DNA of 58,640 nt from Candidatus Cloacimonadota bacterium (GTDB lineage Bacteria; UBA4055). A model generated the notes under the pieces. It was not told the DNA's origin and searched no databases. It saw nothing but the letters and a program-made list of their open reading frames with translations. The stretch is taken from the NCBI GenBank assembly GCA_002742935.1, contig PDON01000070.1, positions 1 through 58,640 of the forward strand, written 5' to 3'. How positions within the stretch are numbered: the first letter of the stretch is position 1; each line of letters opens with the position of its first letter. The position numbers and the translations under genes are program-made. Positions 28,191 through 37,589 of this stretch are shown here, piece after piece.

Positions 28191-28206
28191 TGCAATCTAT
28201 ATGCCA
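28191..28206 (-). promoter_or_regulatory. Sigma-54 (RpoN) promoter of the barrel/lipoprotein operon
   Basis: Read on the minus strand, TGGCAT (28206-28201), five bases ATAGA, then TTGCA (28195-28191). The -24/-12 consensus is TGGCAC-N5-TTGC(A/T), so only the last base of the -24 element differs. The conserved GG and GC doublets have the right spacing. Transcription would start near 28180, about 20 nt before the ATG at 28160, in front of GGAG. A sigma-54 activator is encoded at 16142-17488. Confidence 0.7.
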
Positions 28207-28417
28207 ATAAAAGGTGTATAACATTTATGGATAAAACCAAATTAGCGAAATAATACAATTGCATTTACTATTATAATTACTATATATTACTAAAAGAGTT
28301 TTTATATGATTTTTTAGATAGACGTATATTACAACCAAATACCGAATCATATAAATCATACAATTTTGGATTAGTCAAAAAAACTAATTTGTTTTTTATT
28401 TCAATTTTGAGGTCTTT

Positions 28418-29638
28418 ATGGATATTTTTGTGGCAAGACAACCTATTTTTGATTCAAGAATGAACATATATGGATATGAACTTCTTTTTAGATCAGGAGT
28501 TGAAGATGCTATGAACTTTACCAATGGTGATGAAGCAACTTCAAGTGTTATAACAAGAGCCTTTATTGATTTTGGTATTGATAACCTAGTTGAAAACAAT
28601 AAAGTTTTTATTAATTTCACTGAAAATTTATTATTAATGGAAGTAGCCTCCCTATTTCCAAGAGAGAAACTTAATATAGAAGTACTTGAATCTGTTAGAT
28701 CTACCGATGAAGTAATAAAATCTATAATAAGACTAAAAAAGAGAGGTTATACCATAGCTTTAGATGATTTCCAGTATAAAGATTTAGAAACTCCACTAAT
28801 TAAATATACTGATATTATAAAAGTAGATTTCCTTTTAACAACTCCTGAAGAGCAGGAGAATATTGTAAAGAAACTAAGTAACGGAAAAATTAAGTTTTTA
28901 GCTGAAAAGGTTGAAACAAAAGAGGAATATCTCAATGCAAAAAAATGGGGATACTCATACTTTCAAGGTTACTTTTTTTCAAAACCTGAACTTAAAAAAA
29001 GTAAAAACATTAATGCAAACAAACTAACACAGCTACAACTTTTAAAAGAGATAAATGCAATTGATATTGACATTGATAAAATAGAGTCAATAATAAAACA
29101 GGATATATCCATTACAGTTAAACTATTGAGGTACATGAACTCTTCGGTTTTTGGATTTAATAGAACTATAAACTCCATAAGACATGCACTTGTTCTTCTT
29201 GGAAAAGTGGAAGCCCAAAAGTGGATAAGTATAATAGCTCTAAATAATATAAATGGAGAGAAACCCAAAGAACTTTCAAGATTAGCTCTTAAAAGGGCAA
29301 AATTTTTGGAACTTATTACCAAAGAGATAAAATCGGATAATCAAAATGAGATGTTTATTCTAGGTATGTTTTCTCTGTTAGATAGTATGTTGGAAACAGA
29401 TATGAATAAAATAATAGATGAGTTTCCATTCTCAAAATCTCTAAAAGATGCTTTAACGGGAGATATAAACTCATTCTACGGAAAGCTGCTCTTATTGGTA
29501 AAATATTTTGAAAAAGGTAATTGGGAAAAACTTACAGATATAAGTAAAGATCTTCATTTAAATGATGAAGATCTAAGCAGTAAATATATAGAATCTGAAT
29601 CTTGGTCAGATATAGTTATAAATAATAGTTTTGTTTAG
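28418..29638 (+). CDS. EAL-HDOD signalling protein (YuxH/CdgJ type), EAL degenerate
   Basis: A 406-residue two-domain protein. The N-terminal EAL-like domain (1-200) starts FVARQPIFDSRMNIYGYELL and has ALDDFQYKDLE and LAEKVETKEEY, plus YFQGYFFSKP. The catalytic EAL signature is YELLFR here and metal-binding residues are missing, so it should not hydrolyse c-di-GMP. Residues about 205-400 are an HDOD domain (QDISITVKLLRYMNSSVFGF, SIRHALVLLG). Proteins of this type control motility or surface attachment in other bacteria by protein-protein contact. The start has GAGG 5 nt upstream. It diverges from the sigma-54 operon and is alone on the plus strand. Confidence 0.9.
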   Translation: MDIFVARQPIFDSRMNIYGYELLFRSGVEDAMNFTNGDEATSSVITRAFIDFGIDNLVENNKVFINFTENLLLMEVASLFPREKLNIEVLESVRSTDEVIKSIIRLKKRGYTIALDDFQYKDLETPLIKYTDIIKVDFLLTTPEEQENIVKKLSNGKIKFLAEKVETKEEYLNAKKWGYSYFQGYFFSKPELKKSKNINANKLTQLQLLKEINAIDIDIDKIESIIKQDISITVKLLRYMNSSVFGFNRTINSIRHALVLLGKVEAQKWISIIALNNINGEKPKELSRLALKRAKFLELITKEIKSDNQNEMFILGMFSLLDSMLETDMNKIIDEFPFSKSLKDALTGDINSFYGKLLLLVKYFEKGNWEKLTDISKDLHLNDEDLSSKYIESESWSDIVINNSFV

Positions 29639-29702
29639 TCAAGATCTGCTAAAAAAATGATAAGAATAAGCTACTTAACCTTAGTTTAACATAACTATTT
29701 AT

Positions 29703-29734
29703 CCTCTTTCTTTCCTTTCTAGAAAAGAAAGAGG
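29703..29734. terminator. Stem-loop, first of a tandem pair
   Basis: CCTCTTTCTTT pairs with AAGAAAGAGG around a short loop. It lies 1 base from the next, stronger terminator, between the convergent EAL-HDOD and pepF genes. It lacks a clean T-run on the plus strand, so by itself it is a weak terminator or an RNA-stability element. Confidence 0.5.
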
Positions 29735-29735
29735 A

Positions 29736-29776
29736 TATAAAAAGGGCAACCTAAGAGAAGGTATGCCCTTTTTATA
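29736..29776. terminator. Rho-independent terminator between EAL-HDOD and pepF
   Basis: TATAAAAAGGGCA pairs with TGCCCTTTTTATA, and the loop itself contains ACCT/AGGT pairing. It is A/T-tailed on both strands, so it can end both convergent transcripts. Confidence 0.88.
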
Positions 29777-29828
29777 TTATATTTCGCTATAACTCACCAT
29801 TTAACTACTATCTTTTACAATAGATTAT

Positions 29829-31577
29829 CTATAGAGCAAGAAATTTATCAATATCCTTAGCAATAAGTTCTAAGGATCCTTTCCAAAAATCTTTCTTTGT
29901 TATATCTATATCCATAAGCATAGCAACATCTTTTATACTATTTTTACCTGTTGCAGCTAATAAATTTTTATAATCATTAACAAAAGACTCCCCTCTTTCT
30001 AAGTAGATAGCATATAAACCTTTGGCGAAAAGCAATCCAAATGCGTAAGGGAAATTATAGAAATTGTTTCCTGCACCATAGTAATGACCCTTGTTTATCC
30101 ACATATAAGGGTGTAGATAGTTATGATCCAAACCTTTTCTATAAGCTTTCTTTTGAGCTTCCGTCATTAACTCTTTTAAATGATCAACCGAAAGAGATCC
30201 CTTTTTTCTATTTTCAAAGAGATTTGTTTCAAAAGTATATCTACTGTAGATATCAACTATAACTTGTCCTGCATCTGAAACTCCACTCTCCAGTATTGTA
30301 ACTAAACTATCTCTGTCAGCAGTTTTCATCATAGCATTATTTACAATAGTTTCACAGAATATTGAAGCTGTTTCAGCAACCGGCATAGGATAGTCGCAAT
30401 TTATAATCTTTTCACTCTTTAGACAATGACCATGAAACCCGTGTCCAAGCTCATGAGCTAAGGTTAAAACATCTGAAAGAGAACCTGTAAAGTTTGATAA
30501 AATCCTACTCTCTCCTACAGGGTGGATTCCGTAACAGAATGCTCCACCAACCTTACCCTCTTTAGGCTCTGCATCAATCCATCTGTTTTTAAAAGCGTGA
30601 TCTGCATAATCAGCAAGCTCATCACTAAAAGATCTAAAATTTTCAACAACAAAGTTTGCGGCTTCTTCGTAAGTAAAAGTTTTATTGCTCTCTCCCATAG
30701 GAGCAAAAAGATCATAGAATGGAAGACCATTTTTATGACCTAACATTTCAGCTTTCTTTTTGTAATACTCCTCAAACTTTGGCAGATAATCCTCTATAGA
30801 TGATATCATTGCATCTAATGTTTCTTTATCCATTCTGGAATTTTGAAGAGTCTTATCCAAAGGTGAATCATACCCTCTTAATTTTACATCTTCAATAACT
30901 TCACCCTTGATTGCGTTTAGAGCAGAAGCAATACTATCCTCAATCTTTAGATATGATTTTAGTTCCGCTTCGTAAGCATCTTTTCTAACTTTAGGATCTT
31001 TATCATAAGCAAGATTTCTGACTACCGGTAAACTGATAATCTCATCTCTGTAATCAACTTTTAATGTTGATGTTAAAAGATTATGTAGTTTTGACCAAGC
31101 AGAAGAGCCTGTGTTTTGAAGAGTTGCGTAAACTATCTCCTCCTTATCTGAAAGCATATATTTTGTAGAGTTTAGCATTTCATTAAAGTAGAACTTAGAA
31201 TCTGCTAGAGATTTGGACTCAAGAGCTTTTACAACCTCATCTCTATTTGATTGTAACCATTTTTTAAAATTTACACTTGGTTTAGTAAGTTCTAAAAAAA
31301 TTTGATCTAACATCTCAAGAGCATTTTTTGATTCTGTATCCTTAGTATTCACAGCTGTTGATAAACTTGGGAATGCTCCTAGAGTATATGCAAGCTCCTC
31401 AATTTTTGTTGTAAACTCTAAAAACTTAATAAGAGTTTCTTCAACTGTTTTTTCCATTCCATCATCAACCCATTTTGAGTAGATAGATATTGTGGATTTT
31501 AAAAGCTCTAAATCACTTTTATACTTTTCACCTTTTACACTATCATAGAGTATTGAAAGATCCCATCTGGTATCCAT
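29829..31577 (-). CDS. pepF: Oligoendopeptidase F (M3 family metallopeptidase)
   Basis: A 582-residue M3 peptidase, the usual length. The zinc motif HEXXH is HELGH at 375-379 within TLAHELGHGFHGH. MPVAETASIFCE supplies the third zinc ligand Glu. PepF cleaves oligopeptides of about 7-17 residues in the cytoplasm, helping recycle peptides. The start ATG has GGAGGAG 4 nt upstream. It sits downstream of rnr on the same strand, 68 nt apart. No signal peptide is seen. Confidence 0.95.
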   Translation of the reverse strand: MDTRWDLSILYDSVKGEKYKSDLELLKSTISIYSKWVDDGMEKTVEETLIKFLEFTTKIEELAYTLGAFPSLSTAVNTKDTESKNALEMLDQIFLELTKPSVNFKKWLQSNRDEVVKALESKSLADSKFYFNEMLNSTKYMLSDKEEIVYATLQNTGSSAWSKLHNLLTSTLKVDYRDEIISLPVVRNLAYDKDPKVRKDAYEAELKSYLKIEDSIASALNAIKGEVIEDVKLRGYDSPLDKTLQNSRMDKETLDAMISSIEDYLPKFEEYYKKKAEMLGHKNGLPFYDLFAPMGESNKTFTYEEAANFVVENFRSFSDELADYADHAFKNRWIDAEPKEGKVGGAFCYGIHPVGESRILSNFTGSLSDVLTLAHELGHGFHGHCLKSEKIINCDYPMPVAETASIFCETIVNNAMMKTADRDSLVTILESGVSDAGQVIVDIYSRYTFETNLFENRKKGSLSVDHLKELMTEAQKKAYRKGLDHNYLHPYMWINKGHYYGAGNNFYNFPYAFGLLFAKGLYAIYLERGESFVNDYKNLLAATGKNSIKDVAMLMDIDITKKDFWKGSLELIAKDIDKFLAL

Positions 31578-31645
31578 TTAACTCCTCCTTTATCTTTTAT
31601 AAATTTAATTTTAAAAACTTAACTAGGGTTTCCTTTTAAAAGATC

Positions 31646-33628
31646 CTAACTGTTCTCATTTAGTAGGAAATCTATATTTAAAAGATCCATATCTACAGAT
31701 TTTATTTTTATGTTTACCGGCATACCCGAATGATAAACTTTACCACTTTTCTTACCCTTTAACATCCTCTCATCTTCAATAAAGAGAAAATGATCTTTGA
31801 GAGATTTAATATGAACAAGACCCTCCACAGGAAACTCGTTTAACCTAACATAGAATCCGTGAGGAGAAACAGAGGAGATTACTCCGTTATGATTACTACC
31901 TTTCTTTTTTGCTATAAATTCAGCAATTTTTAAATCTCTTGCATTGTATTCAGCTTTTATAGATTTAACCTCTCTAAGAGATATAAACTTACACCTCTCT
32001 TCAACTCTGGAAGGTTTATCTTGCTTTTTAATTATAGGCAAAGCTCTGATATGTTTTTTTATAATTCTGTGAACCATAAGATCTGAATATCTTCTAATAG
32101 GAGATGTAAAGTGTGTGTATCTATCAAAAGCTAATCCGTAATGACCTGAGTTTTCTATAGAGTATTTTGCTTTCTTCATAGATCTCAAAAAATTATAGAT
32201 TAAAATATCACCCTGCTCATGATTCTTCACTTTCTCTATTACGCTTTGTAAAAATTTATGATCTAAAATATCGTTAGGTCTTTTAATTTTTATCCCATTA
32301 TTACCAAGCTCTTTAAGATAGAGATTAACTCTCTCTTCCGATGGCTCTTCATGAATTCTATACACTCCGGAAAGTTGCTTCTCTTTTCTAAGCATAAAAT
32401 CAGCGGCACACCTGTTGGCAATAAGCATAAACTCCTCAATAATCTCATTTGCCTCGTAGGTTTTATATGGAAATATTCCAATAGTGTTGCCCTCTTTATC
32501 AAGTTCAACCTTGGTCTCTACAAGATCAAAATCTATAGAGCCATTATCAACTCTATTTCTTTTAAGTTTTCTTTTAAGTTCAGCTGAAAGAAGGATCTCT
32601 TCCGAGAAGTCTCTATATTCAGGCTCAAGATCTTTTCCATTTTCAACTCTTTCTAAACACTCTTGAAAACCTTTGTAATCAAACCTTTTTTTAGAGTTAA
32701 CAACGGTCTCTTTAAAAGCATACTTAGTAACTCTTGCTTCATTATCAAGTTCCATTAAGCATGAAAAAGCCAATCTGTCGGTATTGGGATTTAAACTACA
32801 ATAATAGTTTGAAAGTTTTTTAGGAAGCATGGGTATAACTGAAGATGGAAGATATAGAGAAAATCCTCTTTCATAAGCTTCACTATCCAAGTTGCTACCC
32901 TCGTAAACAAAAGCAGATACATCAGCAATATGAACCCCAAGCTGATAACCCTCATCTTTCCTACTTATGGTAATTGCATCATCAAAATCTTTTGCATCGG
33001 TAGGGTCAACCGTAAACAATTTTTCTGACCTCAAATCTACCCTATCCGATGAGTTTACCTCAATAAAATCAGATGTAATACCTGTTAACTCATCAAGAGC
33101 CTCTTTGGAGAACTCCTCCTTAAATCCATTTTTTCTTGCAATAGCAATCAGGGAAACATGAGGAGAGTTTTTATCTCCAAGAATCTCAACAATTTCCAGC
33201 TTTACAGGTTTCTCAAATCTTTGAACCTCAACCAATACCATAAGATTTGGTTTTAGTTTTAGTTTTTCTGCAACAGAAGGTTTTATTTTTGATACTATAC
33301 CATTATCTAAAACAACAAAAAGAGTGTTAAACTTTGATATTACCTCGGCAACAAACTCCGTTTGAACATGTTTAATAACCTTGGTTATTTTACCTTCAAG
33401 CTCTTTAAATGATGAAGTTATAACAAACTCAACAATATCCCCATCACCAATGGTTAGATTATCTCCGGCAGGAATAAAAACATGAGTATCAAACTGATCA
33501 CAATGAACTCTGGCTTTTCTGTTCTTTAGAGTTTCAACAAAACCAGTGTATCTTCTTTTCCCTTTTGTGTTTGAAGAGGTTAATTTTTTATGCTTTGGTT
33601 TTCTTTTATGTCTTGGTTTATATCTCAT
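31646..33628 (-). CDS. rnr: Ribonuclease R (RNB family 3'-5' exoribonuclease)
   Basis: A 660-residue RNase R. A Lys/Arg-rich N-terminus (1-30) is followed by cold-shock-like OB folds and the RNB domain, with catalytic TVDPTDAKDFDDAITI, HIADVSAFV and SPIRRYSDLMVHR. A C-terminal S1 domain follows (GVISSVSPHGFYVRLNEFP). It degrades structured RNA processively from the 3' end. The usual N-terminal winged-helix part is missing and is replaced by the short basic tail, so it is shorter than E. coli RNase R (813 residues). The Shine-Dalgarno is weak. Confidence 0.95.
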   Translation of the reverse strand: MRYKPRHKRKPKHKKLTSSNTKGKRRYTGFVETLKNRKARVHCDQFDTHVFIPAGDNLTIGDGDIVEFVITSSFKELEGKITKVIKHVQTEFVAEVISKFNTLFVVLDNGIVSKIKPSVAEKLKLKPNLMVLVEVQRFEKPVKLEIVEILGDKNSPHVSLIAIARKNGFKEEFSKEALDELTGITSDFIEVNSSDRVDLRSEKLFTVDPTDAKDFDDAITISRKDEGYQLGVHIADVSAFVYEGSNLDSEAYERGFSLYLPSSVIPMLPKKLSNYYCSLNPNTDRLAFSCLMELDNEARVTKYAFKETVVNSKKRFDYKGFQECLERVENGKDLEPEYRDFSEEILLSAELKRKLKRNRVDNGSIDFDLVETKVELDKEGNTIGIFPYKTYEANEIIEEFMLIANRCAADFMLRKEKQLSGVYRIHEEPSEERVNLYLKELGNNGIKIKRPNDILDHKFLQSVIEKVKNHEQGDILIYNFLRSMKKAKYSIENSGHYGLAFDRYTHFTSPIRRYSDLMVHRIIKKHIRALPIIKKQDKPSRVEERCKFISLREVKSIKAEYNARDLKIAEFIAKKKGSNHNGVISSVSPHGFYVRLNEFPVEGLVHIKSLKDHFLFIEDERMLKGKKSGKVYHSGMPVNIKIKSVDMDLLNIDFLLNENS

Positions 33629-33803
33629 AATATGTAATTCCGTCTTTTATATGCTCTGTAAGATAATCTATATATTAATGTTTATCAAGATTGTAGATAG
33701 AATCTACATAAAAAAAGATTTATTATAAATCATTTTTTTATTGTAAAATTGTAAACCTTTTGTTTACTTTGGTTCAGTATTATTAATTTAAGGAGTATTA
33801 AAG

Positions 33804-36398
33804 ATGAAGAAAAAAATTCTTCTACTAAGTTTAATGGTTTCTATTTTCTCTCTTTTTGCAGAGAAGACGCTCCAGAAAACTTTGAATAACGGAATGGAAG
33901 TTGTTGTTAAGGAAAACACTACCAACAACTCTGTTGCATTTTATTGTTTTGTAAAAACAGGTTCTATTCATGAAGGTGAGTACATGGGTAAGGGGTTATC
34001 CCATTATCTTGAGCATATAGTATCAAGTGGAACTACTACCAAAAGAACCGAAGAGGAGTACACTAAATGGGCTCAAAAAATGGGTGCTATCTCTAATGCC
34101 TACACAATCTTTGGTGCTACCGTATATCAGATACAGGTAGAATCTCAGTTTGAAGATGAGGCACTACAGTACATAAGTGAAAATATTCAGTATTGTACTA
34201 TTGATTCAGCTGAAGTTGCAAGAGAGAAAGATGTTATTGTTAAGGAATTTGTAATGAGAGTTTCCCCTCCAATGGCACAGCTTAGAAATAAAAATAGAGC
34301 TGTTACTTTCTTAAAGTCAAATACTAGAAATGAGGTTATTGGGGATATTGATCTTTTTAAAAGTGTAAAAAGATCTGATCTTGTAGATTATTACAAAAAA
34401 AGATATATGCCAAATAATATGATCTTTGTTGCAGCCGGAAATTTTGAAGCTGAAGATATGATGGATAAGATTGAAAATGCTTTTAAAGATTATAAAAGAG
34501 GCGTTTTAGATCCTATTGCACTTCCTGAAGAGCCTGTAAGAGTTGGAGAGTACAGATATGTAAATGAGTTTGATATCCAAAATCCAGTTGCTTTTATCAA
34601 TAAAGTTGTTGATAAAGCAAACTACAGAGATTTTCCGGCAATTGAGATGGCTATTGAGATCTTGATGGGTAAGAGAACTGCTCCTGTTAGATATAAACTT
34701 TATGAGGAGATGAAAAAAGTTAACTATATATTTGGTTACTTCAACAATGGTGGTATGCTACCGGAAACTATGGTTCAATTAGGTTTTGAGACAAAGGATC
34801 CAGAAGATTTGGATAATATTGTAAATCTTGTTGATCAAGAGATTGAGAATGTATACAAAAGAGGTGTTACCAAAGAGGAGATAAAAGATGTTATCTCTAA
34901 AATGAAGGCTCAACACACTATGAATGTTCCAAATGCTGATGCTGATTGTCAGAGAATTGGTTGGAATATGATGGATTACGGAAAACCTGAAGTTTTTGAA
35001 GAGAAGCTTGCAGAGTTTGAAAAACTTACTCCTAAGATGGTAAATAACGCAATAAAAAAATATTTGATGGATAAAAATAGAGTTATCTTCTACGGTGTTC
35101 CTAGGGGAGCTAAAAGCAATTTTGAAAATAACGAAGTAGAGGTTGTTAAAACAGAAATTGTTAAGGAAACTCTTGATGATGATGTTACACTTATCCAAAA
35201 GACAAACAGTACAGATCCTGTTGTTTACGGTGAAATTATAATTCCTAATATATCTACAGAGTATCAAGATGAGGAAAGTTACGGAACTTTAGATTTTATG
35301 GTTTCTGCTATGGTGGATTGTGGAAGTGAGTATCTTAACTCAATTGAACTTTCTACTTGGTTAGAGGATCATGCAGCAACTTTAAAATTTCAAGTTGGTA
35401 GAGATGGTCTTTATATCTCATACACAGTTATAAAAGATGATGTAGATAAAATAAATAAGATTATCTTATCTATCCTAAATGATCCTACTTTTGCAAAAAA
35501 AGATGTAGAACTTTTAAGAGAACAGTATGTAAGCTCTTACGAAAGAAGTTTATCAGATCCGGGTGTAGCTCACAAAGAGTTTAGAAAGTCTGTTCTTTAT
35601 AATGGTGTAAACGCTGTTACAGAAGAGACAATAAACAATAGAATCAAAGAGATTACTGTAGATCAATTAAAAGAACTCCATGAAGATTTTATAAAAGGGG
35701 AATCTCTGGTATACTCACTATTTGGGGATATTACTTTGGATAAGGCTAAAGAAATAGCTTCAGATTTCAGAGAAAATATGCCGGAAGGTGATGTTGATTT
35801 TGATAAAAATAAACTTATAATTCCTGATGTTAACGAGCTTTACGAAAACCCTTACTCATTTGAGCAAGTAAATATAGACTTAAACTTTATGGCTCCAAGC
35901 TTGGAATCTAAAGATTTTATGGCTATGCTTGTTCTAAATGAAATTTTAAGTGGTCAAGGAAGTAACAGACTTCATAAAGCTACAAGAGGTGTTAATAATT
36001 TAGCATACTTTGCTTATTCCCAATATAGCTGGAGTAAAGAGTACGGATACTTGAGAATAACATCTCAAACATCTCTTCAAAATAAAGATGAACTAATAAA
36101 GGTTCTTAAAAAAGAGGTTAAAAGATTACAAGATGGTGAACTTACTCAAGAGGAGATAAAAAAAGCAGCAGAAGCCAGAAGCATGCTTTTCAGCTCATAT
36201 CTTACAGATGATAAGATAGCAGGTATTTCAGCTTCTTACGAGGTTAGAGGTGCAGGATACGATTTCCTTATCAATTCAATTGAAAAGATGAAAGAGGTAA
36301 CACCTGAAATGGTTAAAGAAGTTGCAAATAAATATCTTAAAAATGTAGCTGTGATTGTTTCATATCCTAACAAAGATGTAAACAGGGTTGTTGAGTAA
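33804..36398 (+). CDS. Secreted M16-family (pitrilysin-like) zinc peptidase
   Basis: An 864-residue protein with a signal peptide (MKKKILLLSLMVSIFSLFA). The N-terminal M16 module has the inverted zinc motif HYLEH (H67, E70, H71) and REKDVIVKEF about 75 residues later, which supplies the third ligand. The C-terminal half is a second M16-like module without the motif, the usual regulatory half. Such enzymes degrade peptides in the periplasm; in this lineage some process secreted proteins. The ATG has AAGGAG 9 nt upstream. It starts a plus-strand block and ends at a strong terminator. Confidence 0.92.
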   Translation: MKKKILLLSLMVSIFSLFAEKTLQKTLNNGMEVVVKENTTNNSVAFYCFVKTGSIHEGEYMGKGLSHYLEHIVSSGTTTKRTEEEYTKWAQKMGAISNAYTIFGATVYQIQVESQFEDEALQYISENIQYCTIDSAEVAREKDVIVKEFVMRVSPPMAQLRNKNRAVTFLKSNTRNEVIGDIDLFKSVKRSDLVDYYKKRYMPNNMIFVAAGNFEAEDMMDKIENAFKDYKRGVLDPIALPEEPVRVGEYRYVNEFDIQNPVAFINKVVDKANYRDFPAIEMAIEILMGKRTAPVRYKLYEEMKKVNYIFGYFNNGGMLPETMVQLGFETKDPEDLDNIVNLVDQEIENVYKRGVTKEEIKDVISKMKAQHTMNVPNADADCQRIGWNMMDYGKPEVFEEKLAEFEKLTPKMVNNAIKKYLMDKNRVIFYGVPRGAKSNFENNEVEVVKTEIVKETLDDDVTLIQKTNSTDPVVYGEIIIPNISTEYQDEESYGTLDFMVSAMVDCGSEYLNSIELSTWLEDHAATLKFQVGRDGLYISYTVIKDDVDKINKIILSILNDPTFAKKDVELLREQYVSSYERSLSDPGVAHKEFRKSVLYNGVNAVTEETINNRIKEITVDQLKELHEDFIKGESLVYSLFGDITLDKAKEIASDFRENMPEGDVDFDKNKLIIPDVNELYENPYSFEQVNIDLNFMAPSLESKDFMAMLVLNEILSGQGSNRLHKATRGVNNLAYFAYSQYSWSKEYGYLRITSQTSLQNKDELIKVLKKEVKRLQDGELTQEEIKKAAEARSMLFSSYLTDDKIAGISASYEVRGAGYDFLINSIEKMKEVTPEMVKEVANKYLKNVAVIVSYPNKDVNRVVE

Positions 36399-36416
36399 AA
36401 AAATAATTTCACAAAT

Positions 36417-36451
36417 ATAAAAAAAGGTCTCATATTTTGAGACCTTTTTTT
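36417..36451 (+). terminator. Rho-independent terminator after the M16 peptidase gene
   Basis: AAAAAAGGTCTCA pairs with TGAGACCTTTTTT around a TATTT loop. It lies 20 nt after the stop codon at 36398 and ends in a T-run. Confidence 0.92.
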
Positions 36452-36491
36452 ATATATTGTTTTTGTTATGGATAAATGAAAGGAATTTGTT

Positions 36492-37538
36492 TTGGGTAAA
36501 ATAATAAGAGTAATTGTAGTAGATGATTCTGCTCTTGTCAGAAAAGTTTTAAGTGAAGGTTTAAACAAAGATCCAGAAATTGAGGTTATTGCTACAGCCA
36601 ACGATCCTTTTCAAGCTAGAGATTTGATAAAAAAATTGGATCCTGATATACTAACTCTTGATGTTGAGATGCCCAGAATGGATGGCGTTGAACTTTTAAG
36701 AAGAATGATGCCTGTTAGACCTATGCCTGTAATTATGGTTAGCTCACTTACTGAGAGAGGAGCCCAAATAACTATGGATGCTTTAGATGCAGGAGCAATT
36801 GATTTTGTAACAAAGCCAACTACGGGAATAAGGTCAGGTCTTGAAGATATGATTGATGATCTTATAAGAAAGATTAAAGTTGGTTCAAGAGTAAGAGTTT
36901 CAAGACCTAAAATAAGAAAAGTTATTGATAAAGATAATAACACAAAGGGGTTAAAATCACTCTCAACCACAACAGACAAGGTAATTGCAATAGGAGCTTC
37001 AACAGGTGGTACTGAAGCTATAAAAGAGGTTATAACAAAATTTTCTGCAGATACACCGGGGGTTGTAATTGTTCAACATATGCCTGCGGGATTTACAAAA
37101 CTTTTCTCCCAAAGGTTAAATGGTATATGCAATATGGATGTAAAGGAAGCTGAAGATGGAGACAGAATAATGAGAGGAAGAATCCTAATTGCTCCGGGTG
37201 GCTTTCAAATGAAGGTTATAAGAGTTGGAGGTACTTACAGAGTTAAAATTGAGAAAGGGGAACCTGTTTGTGGACATATGCCATCTGTTGAGGTTCTTTT
37301 TAAATCTGTTGCGGATCATGTAGGTAAAAATAGTGTTGGAGCCATTCTTACAGGTATGGGTAAAGATGGAGCAGGTGGAATGTTAAGTATGAAAGAGGTT
37401 GGGGCATATACTATTGCTCAAGATAAGGCATCATCTGTTGTTTATGGTATGCCAATGGAAGCTTTAAAGATTGGAGGAGTAACAAAGATATCGCCACTAA
37501 ATAATATTGCCGAAGAGATTGTAAAAAATTTAAAATAA
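36492..37538 (+). CDS. cheB: Chemotaxis protein-glutamate methylesterase CheB
   Basis: A 348-residue CheB. The receiver domain (1-120) has phospho-acceptor Asp57 in LTLDVEMPRMDG and Lys near 108 (KPT). The methylesterase domain (160-348) has catalytic Ser170 (GASTGGTEAI), His196 (VQHMPAGF) and Asp292 (GMGKDGAGG). CheB removes methyl groups (and deamidates) chemoreceptor glutamates to reset adaptation. The start is a TTG at 36492 with AGGAA 6 nt upstream. No cheR, cheA or receptor gene is nearby, so it is an orphan in this window; the flagellin gene lies 6 kb away. Confidence 0.95.
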   Translation: MGKIIRVIVVDDSALVRKVLSEGLNKDPEIEVIATANDPFQARDLIKKLDPDILTLDVEMPRMDGVELLRRMMPVRPMPVIMVSSLTERGAQITMDALDAGAIDFVTKPTTGIRSGLEDMIDDLIRKIKVGSRVRVSRPKIRKVIDKDNNTKGLKSLSTTTDKVIAIGASTGGTEAIKEVITKFSADTPGVVIVQHMPAGFTKLFSQRLNGICNMDVKEAEDGDRIMRGRILIAPGGFQMKVIRVGGTYRVKIEKGEPVCGHMPSVEVLFKSVADHVGKNSVGAILTGMGKDGAGGMLSMKEVGAYTIAQDKASSVVYGMPMEALKIGGVTKISPLNNIAEEIVKNLK

Positions 37539-37566
37539 AAAAAAGGGAGATGAATAAACATCTCCC
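37537..37566 (-). terminator. Rho-independent terminator for the mscS gene
   Basis: GGGAGATG pairs with CATCTCCC around AATAAA. On the minus strand it is followed by a run of T's (plus-strand A's 37537-37544). It lies about 24 nt past the mscS stop codon. The plus strand has no T-run, so it serves the minus strand. Confidence 0.8.
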
Positions 37567-37589
37567 CTGTAAACAAGCTTCAAAGCTAA

